Origin: Spirosomataceae bacterium | GTDB lineage: Bacteria; Bacteroidota; Bacteroidia; Cytophagales; Spirosomataceae | NCBI GenBank assembly: GCA_022702045.1 | Contig: JAKONH010000134.1 | Coordinates: 1-32,052, forward strand | Length of the DNA stretch: 32,052 nucleotides | Reading direction: 5' to 3' | In this document: positions 16,514 to 22,884 of the stretch, piece after piece | How the letters are laid out: the number at the start of each line of letters is the position of its first letter | How positions within the stretch are numbered: position 1 is the stretch's first letter | Program-made: the position numbers and the translations under genes | The notes under the pieces: model-generated | The model's database searches: none | Seen by the model: only the letters and a program-made list of their open reading frames with translations | What the model was told of the DNA's origin: nothing

Positions 16514-16888
16514 CTAGTTGATCGACTCGGTGAGAATGCGTGTCCATTGCCGCTGAAAATCGGTTACGCTCGCCACCGCTTCCGACAGCAGCGCCCGCAG
16601 TTCGATCAGTTCGTCCGGCAAAAAGCTAAAGCAGAGGTAAGGCGATGGTGTCGACAGGTGGATGCGGCTGTCGTCAGGGTACACTTTGAAATAAGCGTCA
16701 GGGTCAAGGTGCCGCACGTTCCATTCCAGTTGAACCAACTCATCGTAAGCTAGCCACTGCGTGATGTTCCCGTATTCGAAGACGACGTTGTGCTGCGCAT
16801 CGGATGAGTCGAGGCAGGAAGCTATTTCTCCGTACAGCCCGATACGGCCGTTGGCCGAGTCAGCAAGGGTTCGATAAGTGCAGCGCAT
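16514..16888 (-). CDS. Small hmu-locus protein D (operon-leading family member)
   Basis: This encodes 124 residues from the ATG at 16888. A longer start at 16918 adds ten residues, but 16888 aligns with small protein B (RTLADS versus RTLAES). The C-terminus IHLSTPSPYLCFSFLPDELIELRALLSEA is close to B. The position of the CxxC in A and B reads CLDS here, followed by an insertion, so one of the two cysteines is lost. There is no signal peptide, and I know of no characterised function. It is the first gene of the haem operon, 15 bp before hmuR and downstream of the 17-bp palindrome at 16959. That position would allow a sensing or regulatory role, but this is only inferred. Confidence 0.75.
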   Translation of the reverse strand: MRCTYRTLADSANGRIGLYGEIASCLDSSDAQHNVVFEYGNITQWLAYDELVQLEWNVRHLDPDAYFKVYPDDSRIHLSTPSPYLCFSFLPDELIELRALLSEAVASVTDFQRQWTRILTESIN

Positions 16889-16958
16889 AGCGTTTACCAG
16901 AAGGTTCGCTGCAAACATCGCCCTTGTTTATAATCAATCCAAATAAAAAGAGATATTA

Positions 16959-16975
16959 TTTAGAAATTTTCTAAA
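16959..16975. promoter_or_regulatory. Palindromic operator of the haem operon, Fur-family Irr/ICE-like
   Basis: TTTAGAAATTTTCTAAA is a perfect 8-1-8 palindrome, 71 bases upstream of the chosen start of small protein D and within the only AT-rich gap leading into the hmu cluster. It matches the ICE/Irr-box consensus I recall for Fur-family Irr regulators in alphaproteobacteria (TTTAGAA-N3-TTCTAAA). The binding protein in this organism is unknown; a Fur-family repressor responding to iron or haem is the natural candidate. Confidence 0.65.
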
Positions 16976-17024
16976 CAAATGAATTGGCTGTACTCTAACC
17001 TAGACTCGCACCGGCGCGGCTTTA

Positions 17025-17291
17025 GGCCTGGAGGGTGCGAGAGCGATCAGCGTAGTTGACTTATGTGACAGTTAGCCAAATACCTGCCTGACATAAAGGT
17101 CTGGGTGACATGTAGCCTGGATCTTCCGGTCCGGGTAGGCGCGAGAGCAACCAATAAAGCTGCCACTTGAAGCTACTTGCCCTGACGGGCACCCGGACCG
17201 GGAGGGCAAGTCTACAGGCCTGGTTCTGGTAGCCGTCAGGCTAACTATGCTAGGTAACAGCAATGTTGGTCGCTTTCGCACCCTCCAGACC
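17025..17291. repeat. Structured intergenic element, copy 2
   Basis: A 267-bp element has 25-base inverted termini (GGCCTGGAGGGTGCGAGAGC on the left), which pair at 22 of 25 positions. Nested inside are exact inverted pairs CCGGTCCGGGT (17126-17136) with ACCCGGACCGG (17191-17201), and CTTGCCCT (17176-17183) with AGGGCAAG (17203-17210). The internal modules GTAGCCTGGA, GTCCGGGTAGG, GCAACCAATAAAGCTGCCA and GGTAGCCGTCAGGCT match copy 1 (7906-8112) in the same order. The track ORF at 17072-17281 is not credible. It fills the gap between marR and the haem operon. Confidence 0.7.
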
Positions 17292-17318
17292 CGAACCGGG
17301 TTGCCGTTGCGGGTCTGG
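17285..17318 (-). terminator. Hairpin downstream of marR
   Basis: CCAGACCCG (17285-17293) and CGGGTCTGG (17310-17318) form a 9-bp stem a few bases beyond the MarR stop codon. Its left arm overlaps the right terminus of the structured element. No T-tract follows, so its strength as a terminator is uncertain. Confidence 0.45.
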
Positions 17319-17324
17319 GCTATA

Positions 17325-17951
17325 CTACAGCTTGTAATTCAGGAAATGGTAGTTGTTGAGGTATTGTAGCGTTTGCATGAATTGTCTGCGGTCGGCTTCA
17401 CTCAGGTCGGCCAACACGCTGTACGGTATCTGCTCCAACTGCCTGCCGACGACCTGAACCATCGTCCGTCCGCTGTCTGTCAGCGATAACCGTTTTGACC
17501 GGGCGTCGCGCTCGTCGGTCGCTTCCAGTATCAACCCCCGCTTCATGAGCCGACGCAGAATGTCCACGCCAGTTGTCAGTTCAACGGCATTGGCCAGGCA
17601 CACTTCCTTTTTCGTAGGCCGATCCATGTAGTGAATCATCGACAGGAACAGGAATTCGTCGGGCCCGGAAAAGCCATGCTCCGCCATGATCGACTTGGCG
17701 TAGAATCGTACAAATCGATTAAGCCGGCTCATGTAGAACCACGACAGAAAATCGTCGTCTTGCTGAAAAGCTTCCGGTAGTTGCAGGTCTGAGACTATGG
17801 ACGGCTTAGCGTCAGGCACCGATGGTGTTTCGCGTATCGGATCGAGGGTATTAAGTAGCCAACTGGCAAACTCACGTAGGTTTCCCTGTGGATGCTCGTC
17901 GCTATATCGCTCCCATTCAATCATCAATGGCACCGCTGATGGCCTGCTCAT
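17325..17951 (-). CDS. MarR family transcriptional regulator
   Basis: This 208-residue protein is longer than the usual 140-160 residues because of an N-terminal extension of about 65 residues (IEWERYSDEHPQGNLREFASWLLNTLD...). The MarR core follows: LNRFVRFYAKSIMAEHGFSGPDEFLFLSMIHYMDRPTKKEVCLANAVELTTGVDILRRLMKRGLILEATDERDARSKRLSLTDSGRTMV. This includes the recognition helix and the DxRSKRLSLTxxG wing. The core would form a dimeric repressor or activator. It is divergent from an FAD monooxygenase 140 bp away, with an inverted repeat between them, so control of that gene and of itself is likely. The ATG at 17951 is chosen because the extension is soluble and in frame. The ligand is unknown. Confidence 0.9.
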   Translation of the reverse strand: MSRPSAVPLMIEWERYSDEHPQGNLREFASWLLNTLDPIRETPSVPDAKPSIVSDLQLPEAFQQDDDFLSWFYMSRLNRFVRFYAKSIMAEHGFSGPDEFLFLSMIHYMDRPTKKEVCLANAVELTTGVDILRRLMKRGLILEATDERDARSKRLSLTDSGRTMVQVVGRQLEQIPYSVLADLSEADRRQFMQTLQYLNNYHFLNYKL

Positions 17952-17966
17952 ATCATTACATGTTTT

Positions 17967-18004
17967 CGTAGTATTTAAACAAAATAACTACGATATAGTA
18001 TTTA
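17967..18004. promoter_or_regulatory. Putative MarR operator in the divergent promoter region
   Basis: CGTAGT (17967-17972) and ACTACG (17987-17992) form an inverted repeat with a 14-base spacer, 16 bases upstream of the marR ATG. The 9-base direct repeat TAGTATTTA occurs at 17969 and again at 17996. The minus-strand sequence TTATTTTG in the spacer resembles a -7 element one base short. These features make a good candidate operator overlapping the marR promoter. Confidence 0.5.
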
Positions 18005-18091
18005 TAATTGCGCTATTTTCTGAGGCTTCTGTCAAAAGTAAACAGATATGATCCAGTCAGTAGGTCTGTATAGTTCATCTATTCATTGATT

Positions 18092-19300
18092 ATGGAAACT
18101 AACCCGCAGCGAGTACTCATTTCCGGGGCCAGTATAGCCGGCCCTACTCTGGCCTACTGGCTGAACAAGTACGGTTTCGACGTGACAGTAGTCGAACGGT
18201 CGGCTTTCCTTCGGCTAGGCGGTCAAAACATTGACGTCAACGGTCCGGCACGAAAAATTATTCGCCTGATGGGTCTGGAAGAGGCCGTCCGGGCTGCTAA
18301 CACGACGGAAATCGGTACGCAGTTTGTCGATGCCGACAACAAGGCAGAAGCCACGTTTTCGAAAGATGATCCAAACGGCCTGACGCAGGAACTGGAAATT
18401 CTCCGGGGGGACCTGGTTAGTATCCTGTACGAAGCCAGCCGGAACAAAGTCGACTATCGTTTTGACGATTACATAACCGGGTTGGCTCAGGACGCTGACG
18501 GTGTCAACGTCACGTTTAATAGCGAAAAAACAGAGCGGTTCAACCTGGTCATTGCCGCCGACGGTATCCGGTCGAAAACCCGCAAACTAATGGTCGGCGA
18601 CGAACCGGTGTTCAACTACCTGGGCCTCTGCACAGCGTACCTGACCATACCTAAAGGACCAACCGACACGAATTGGGCGCGCTGGTATACTGCCGATGAC
18701 CGCCGGGTGATTCTGCTGCGTCCCGACAACAAAGGAACCACGCGGGCGTCGTTCAACTTTCTGCTACCCCAGGACGAATACGATAAACTGACACCAGCCG
18801 ACTACCGACCGCTGCTGAAAGAGAAGATTCAGAACGCGGGCTGGGAAGCACCCCGACTAGCCAGCGAATTCGACACCAACGACGACATCTACTTCGATGG
18901 TGTGGGCCAGATCAAAGCCCCACGCTGGTCGAACGGCAGGTTGGCGCTTACCGGCGACGCAGCCTATTGTCCGGCCCCGGTAAGTGGCAAGGGCACTACG
19001 CTGGCCTTGGTAGGCGCCTATGTGCTGGCAGGAGAATTAGCCACGCACATAAACTATCCGGACGCCTTTACCAGCTACGAGAAGCGGTTACGTCCCTATG
19101 TTGAGTCAGTGCAGAAGCTCCCCCCCGGCGTTCCCTGGATTGTTTACCCGAAATCAAAACTCGGCGTGTTCGTGCTGAACAAGGCCTTCGCGGTAGCCGC
19201 CAGCGACACGGTTAAGAAATTAATGGGACTGTTTACAAAGAAAGAAGACAAGCATGCTGAAGAAGAAGCCGAGTTCGACCTGCCGGTGTATGAAGTGTAG
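18092..19300 (+). CDS. FAD-dependent monooxygenase (PheA/TetX-like)
   Basis: This encodes 402 residues from the ATG at 18092; the track start is a TTG two codons earlier. The N-terminal dinucleotide fold is RVLISGASIAGPTLAYWLNKYGFDVTVVERS, a GxGxxG variant with GASIAG. The second FAD motif is NLVIAADGIRSKTRKLM (DG motif), and the third is GRLALTGDAAYCPAPVSGKGTTLALVGAYVLAGEL (GD motif). These mark the class A flavoprotein hydroxylases, which use NAD(P)H and oxygen to hydroxylate small substrates. Relatives include TetX and other FAD oxidoreductases, but the substrate here is unknown. The C-terminal tail is charged (KKEDKHAEEEAEFD). The divergent MarR gene is the likely regulator. The stop codon lies inside the inverted repeat that separates it from truA. 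Confidence 0.9.
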   Translation: METNPQRVLISGASIAGPTLAYWLNKYGFDVTVVERSAFLRLGGQNIDVNGPARKIIRLMGLEEAVRAANTTEIGTQFVDADNKAEATFSKDDPNGLTQELEILRGDLVSILYEASRNKVDYRFDDYITGLAQDADGVNVTFNSEKTERFNLVIAADGIRSKTRKLMVGDEPVFNYLGLCTAYLTIPKGPTDTNWARWYTADDRRVILLRPDNKGTTRASFNFLLPQDEYDKLTPADYRPLLKEKIQNAGWEAPRLASEFDTNDDIYFDGVGQIKAPRWSNGRLALTGDAAYCPAPVSGKGTTLALVGAYVLAGELATHINYPDAFTSYEKRLRPYVESVQKLPPGVPWIVYPKSKLGVFVLNKAFAVAASDTVKKLMGLFTKKEDKHAEEEAEFDLPVYEV

Positions 19301-19377
19301 ATAGCTGTAGCCGCGCCGGCGGCCACGCGGTGGTCGCCACCGTGGCGCGGACCGGTCCAGGCTACAGCTATCTACAC
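19295..19377. repeat. Inverted repeat shared by two convergent stop codons
   Basis: The exact 18-bp arms GTGTAGATAGCTGTAGCC (19295-19312) and its complement (19360-19377) continue inward as CCGCGCC/GGCGCGG around the REP-like core GGCCACGCGGTGGTCGCC. The monooxygenase stop (19298-19300) and the truA stop (19372-19374) both lie in the arms. It is a strong candidate for a bidirectional terminator. Confidence 0.85.
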
Positions 19378-20130
19378 ACGGTTCACTAATATATCAGCGG
19401 GGTAGGCAACTTCGACCAGGTACAGGCCATTGGCAGGGGCAGCTCGCCCGGCGATGGTGCGGTCGCGGGCTTGCAAAATTTGGTCGAACGCGTCAAGACT
19501 TAATCGATCCTGTCCAATTTCCAGCATCATCCCGACGATGGTGCGGACCATCCCCCACAGAAACCGGTTGGCTTTGATGTGGAATGTGAGCCTGCCATCG
19601 GGTTGGGCGGTCCAGTAGGCGAAGGCCAGCTCGCAGCGAAAGTGGGCCACGTTAGCACGCGCCTTACTAACACTTTTAAAATCGGTGTAGCGCAACAGGA
19701 TCTGACAGGCTTCGTTCATTCGGACCATATTAAGCAAAGGCCGAAAATGCAGCGTCAGGCCAGACTGAAACACGTTTTTATCACGGGTAATGTGGTATCG
19801 ATAGTAGCGCGACACCGCTGAAAAGCGGGCGTGGGCGGAAGCTTCAACGGGAAAAATAGCGTGAATAGCGATGTCGTCGGGCAGGACACAGTTGAGCGAA
19901 TACAGCAGATCGTCGGTCAGGGCAAGCGGCTGTTCGGTATCGAAGTGAGCGAATTGCTGTTCGGCATGAACGCCCGCATCGGTCCGGCCGCTAGCCAGTA
20001 CGTATACCGGCCAGCCCAACCGCTTCGACAGGGCCTGCTCCAGTGTCGACTGTATGCTGATCCCGTTGGCCTGTACCTGCCAGCCCCGGTAAGCCGTTCC
20101 CCGATACGATAACTCGATAAAATAGCGCAT
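19372..20130 (-). CDS. truA: tRNA pseudouridine synthase A
   Basis: This encodes 252 residues from the ATG at 20130 (MRYFIELSYRGTAYRGWQVQ). The longer track start adds seven residues not seen in the family. TruA converts uridines 38-40 of the tRNA anticodon stem to pseudouridine. The catalytic-Asp motif is ASGRTDAGVHAEQQFAHFD, intact. SAVSRYYRYHI and FLWGMVRTIVGMMLEIG are further TruA signatures. Length and motif order are normal, so it should be functional. It converges on the monooxygenase gene across the inverted repeat. Confidence 0.97.
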   Translation of the reverse strand: MRYFIELSYRGTAYRGWQVQANGISIQSTLEQALSKRLGWPVYVLASGRTDAGVHAEQQFAHFDTEQPLALTDDLLYSLNCVLPDDIAIHAIFPVEASAHARFSAVSRYYRYHITRDKNVFQSGLTLHFRPLLNMVRMNEACQILLRYTDFKSVSKARANVAHFRCELAFAYWTAQPDGRLTFHIKANRFLWGMVRTIVGMMLEIGQDRLSLDAFDQILQARDRTIAGRAAPANGLYLVEVAYPADILVNRV

Positions 20131-20174
20131 CCCACAAAAATACGCGGTCAACGATAGTCGCGTGCAACAAAAAA

Positions 20175-20200
20175 GGCCAGTGTCGTTGTCGACACTGGCC
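20175..20200 (-). terminator. Intrinsic terminator of the DUF6600 gene
   Basis: GGCCAGTGTCG and CGACACTGGCC form a perfect 11-bp stem with the loop TTGT. On the minus strand it is followed by TTTTTTGTTGC. This is a textbook Rho-independent terminator, about 57 bp after the stop codon of the gene ending at 20258, and just upstream of truA. Confidence 0.92.
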
Positions 20201-20257
20201 CGTCACGGTGAGCCTGGATAAAGCAAGTCGTGTAGTGAAGGTGAAATAAGGTGAAAA

Positions 20258-21613
20258 TTAGCGTGGTCCGCGACCGCCCCGTTGTCCACCAGCTTCGCGC
20301 TCGCCACCTTGTGGTTGCCCACCGGGCTGTTGCTGTGGTTGTTCCACGCGCTGGCTTTGCGGCTGATTGAATCCACCACGGCCACCCGGAGCGAAACCAC
20401 CATCGCCACGCGACATGCCGGGCTGCGGTTGCGACGATTCCCGGCTTACTCCGCCGTTGTACTGCCGCTCGGGCTGAACCTGTGGCTGACCAGGCTGCGG
20501 ATTAGGCTGGTTAACAGATGGGTTACTATAGCCACCCCGGTTGACGTCAGAACGGTTTCCGGTACCAAATCCGCCATCGCTCCGGCTATAGCCACCATTG
20601 TCATAGCGGCCGCTACCGTTAACAGGATTACCGGGCGACGGTGGGCTGGCAGAGCCGGGATAATCACGGTTATATCCGCTGTTCGGCGTGTTGCCGTAGC
20701 GACCATTCGGGTAAGCGTTACCCGGCTGGCGACCACCGTTATCATAGCCCCGATTGCCGGGAGGATTCGTCTCGTATCGACCGTCGTTATAGTTACCATT
20801 ACCGCGACTGCCATAGTTGTTGTCGTAGCGGTTGTTGGGGTTATTATAGCCATAGTTACCCCGGTCGTAATCGCGTCGATTGCCCGGTCCAGGTCGGTAG
20901 AACCCGATGGAGTTACCTGAGATAACGGTGCGGCCCGGCCGGTCGAGCTGATCGATACGATAAACCTGTACGGGCCGGCGCGTTACGCGCTCGATTTCAC
21001 CCCGGTACGGACCGTATGAATACGCCTGATTACCATATTGATACACGTTATTGATAATCGTCGTGTTCTGATAAATCGCCACACCCCGTGGCCGTGGTGC
21101 CCGGTAGCCGTACCACTGCGGACTGTTGATGTATATCTGCGGTACAAACGTCCAGTAGGGGGCAGGGATGTTGACGTTGACGTTCACGTTCACGCCTGGC
21201 CCCAATGGTGCCCAGCCGTAATAGCCACCACCCGACCGCCATGACACCCAAGCCGGCCCCCAGTCGGAACCGGGAATCCAGGCCCAGCCACCGTACTGAT
21301 CGTCAAAAATCCAGCGGCCGTAGTGAAACGGCGCCCAACCCCATGGGTAGTCAGACACCCAGGTATTGCCATACTCCGTTACAACCCAATGCCCATCGCT
21401 GACATATGGCTGAAAGCCAGGGCTGGCGCTAGGGAGCCAGATTGAGCCGTAGTATGGATGCTGCACCCACTGTCCGTAGGGGGCCAATTCGTTGTAGAAT
21501 GCCTGAATCGGTACGCTGACGCCCGGCTGTGCCGACGCCGTCCGGACGAGACCCACCCCGGTCATCAGCGTGACCAGCAGGCAAAGTATTGCAATCGTTT
21601 TCAGTATGTTCAT
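20258..21613 (-). CDS. DUF6600-like secreted protein with Gly/Asn/Arg/Tyr-rich tail
   Basis: This encodes 451 residues from the ATG at 21613; the track's first residue is a TTG. It has a signal peptide MNILKTIAILCLLVTLMTGVGLVRTASAQ. Residues 35-170 are packed with Trp, Gly and Tyr (APYGQWVQHPYYGSIWLP, WVSDYPWGWAPFHYGRWIFDDQYGGWAWIPGSDWGPAWVSW), the DUF6600 pattern. Residues 240-451 are low-complexity, with many RGNYG, NPNNRYDN and GRYGN units and a Pro/Gln-rich end. The tail suggests an extended, possibly RNA- or surface-interacting, disordered segment, but no function is known. It ends with GGQRGGRGPR. Several track ORFs on both strands across this tail are artefacts of its repetitive composition. 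It is monocistronic, with a strong terminator. Confidence 0.87.
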   Translation of the reverse strand: MNILKTIAILCLLVTLMTGVGLVRTASAQPGVSVPIQAFYNELAPYGQWVQHPYYGSIWLPSASPGFQPYVSDGHWVVTEYGNTWVSDYPWGWAPFHYGRWIFDDQYGGWAWIPGSDWGPAWVSWRSGGGYYGWAPLGPGVNVNVNVNIPAPYWTFVPQIYINSPQWYGYRAPRPRGVAIYQNTTIINNVYQYGNQAYSYGPYRGEIERVTRRPVQVYRIDQLDRPGRTVISGNSIGFYRPGPGNRRDYDRGNYGYNNPNNRYDNNYGSRGNGNYNDGRYETNPPGNRGYDNGGRQPGNAYPNGRYGNTPNSGYNRDYPGSASPPSPGNPVNGSGRYDNGGYSRSDGGFGTGNRSDVNRGGYSNPSVNQPNPQPGQPQVQPERQYNGGVSRESSQPQPGMSRGDGGFAPGGRGGFNQPQSQRVEQPQQQPGGQPQGGEREAGGQRGGRGPR

Positions 21614-21781
21614 CGTCGGGGCCAATCGTGGCGGTTACCGTATATATCGCTTTGATACATAACGAATGAAACCGTTTAATTACCCTTCAGATTTTATATT
21701 CTTTCACCCCGACAATACAATGGCAAAACCTCACTCATAAACGTTCAGTTACCAACAAACAAGACGATAGCAAGCACTTAT

Positions 21782-22399
21782 ATGCCTACCCATAACCCCT
21801 TTCAACGTTACGACGAAACCGACGACGCCGATTTTTATAGACAACCCCGATTGGTTGTTCACATTGACGATCAAGCTATTGCGGCCACAACGCAGCTGTT
21901 CCGGGAGTACCTGCCCGCAGACGGTCCTATTCTGGACCTGATGAGTAGTTGGCGCAGCCACTTGCCAACCGACGTACATTACGGACAGGTTGTCGGACTA
22001 GGCATGAACGCGACCGAACTGGCTCAAAATCCGCAGTTAGACGCCCGCGTTGTGCATGATATCAATCGGCAACCGCGCCTTACATTCGAGAAAGAATATT
22101 TTGACGGCGCTATATTGACGGTTTCCGTGCAATACCTGACCGATCCAGTCAGGGTGTATCAGGAAGTAGCGCGGGTGCTGAAGCCGGGCGCGCCGTTTAT
22201 CACCGTCTTTTCCAATCGATTATTTCCGACCAAAGCGGTCATGATCTGGCAGTCGATGGGCGACGACGGGCATAAAGAACTGGTACGCAGCTATTATGAG
22301 CATAGTATGCTGTTCGACCAGATCGAGGTGCTGGATCGCAGTCCGGGCGGTTCGGGCGATCCACTCTATGCCGTCGTAGGCCGACGGAAACGCTCGTAA
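21782..22399 (+). CDS. SAM-dependent methyltransferase (class I, type 11-like)
   Basis: This 205-residue soluble protein has a degenerate class I methyltransferase motif I, DGPILDLMSSWRSHLPTDV (in place of DxGxGxG). It is followed by VVGLGMNATELAQNPQLDARVVHDINRQPRLTFEKEYFDGAILTVSVQYLTDPVRVYQEVARVLKPGAPFITVFSNRLFPTKAVMIW. The latter half contains typical motif IV-VI elements (FDGAI, V.RVLKPGA). The substrate cannot be inferred. The family is widespread in bacteria and plant plastids. The last 34 bases overlap the end of the convergent membrane-protein gene. Confidence 0.85.
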   Translation: MPTHNPFQRYDETDDADFYRQPRLVVHIDDQAIAATTQLFREYLPADGPILDLMSSWRSHLPTDVHYGQVVGLGMNATELAQNPQLDARVVHDINRQPRLTFEKEYFDGAILTVSVQYLTDPVRVYQEVARVLKPGAPFITVFSNRLFPTKAVMIWQSMGDDGHKELVRSYYEHSMLFDQIEVLDRSPGGSGDPLYAVVGRRKRS

Positions 22400-22821
22400 A
22401 CAGCGCCAGCAACCAATCCACCGAATAAATACCAGCCGATCGTCATGGCAGCGGTAGCCGACGAGCGGCTGGTCGGTGCTTCACCCAGTCCCATGGGGCC
22501 CGGTAGCGTAACCGCGCCAATACCCGCCAATGCGCCAATAGCGACACCCGTCAGCAGAGGCTGTCTGTCGTTCAGGCCAACTAGGCTGTAATAGATGGCG
22601 TTCGATACAACATCGCCAGCCATGGCCGACGCATAGAGGGCGGTACCCGTCGGCGGCTCGGCCCCGGCGGCTTTGAATCCTTTGATAATGCTACGTTCGC
22701 CCAGCAGATCAGCGCGGGGGGCCTGCGGTACAAACTGTCGGACCGTTTCGTGCAATATGTTCAGCGCAACGGCTCCTATCAGGCCACTCAACAGTGCATG
22801 GGGTATTTTTTCAGTTTTCAT
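22366..22821 (-). CDS. Hypothetical small membrane protein
   Basis: This 151-residue protein has three to four hydrophobic stretches: ALLSGLIGAVALNILHETV, YASAMAGDVVSNAIYYSLVGL, LTGVAIGALAGIGAVTLPGPMGLGE and ATAAMTIGWYLFGGLVAGAVYE. It is probably an inner-membrane protein. I do not recognise a named family, although Gly/Ala-rich Bacteroidota proteins with this layout exist. The C-terminal coding region overlaps the methyltransferase gene by 34 bp tail to tail. That is real in both reading frames, since both proteins end in basic, family-plausible sequence. Confidence 0.72.
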   Translation of the reverse strand: MKTEKIPHALLSGLIGAVALNILHETVRQFVPQAPRADLLGERSIIKGFKAAGAEPPTGTALYASAMAGDVVSNAIYYSLVGLNDRQPLLTGVAIGALAGIGAVTLPGPMGLGEAPTSRSSATAAMTIGWYLFGGLVAGAVYERFRRPTTA

Positions 22822-22884
22822 CAGAAACGTAAGCTGGTTTGTAGAGTTAACCCAGCCTCCCCCCGGTTGTTCTACCTGCTAACG

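Noticed and set aside
17072-17281. Minus-strand 69-aa ORF in the marR to haem-operon gap
   Set aside because: It lies wholly within nested inverted repeats of the structured element, and its sequence looks random.
20282-20925. Long plus-strand ORF of 212 aa and other frames across the DUF6600 gene tail
   Set aside because: These arise from the repetitive Gly/Asn/Tyr codon pattern read on the opposite strand; the minus-strand protein has a signal peptide, a domain and a terminator.
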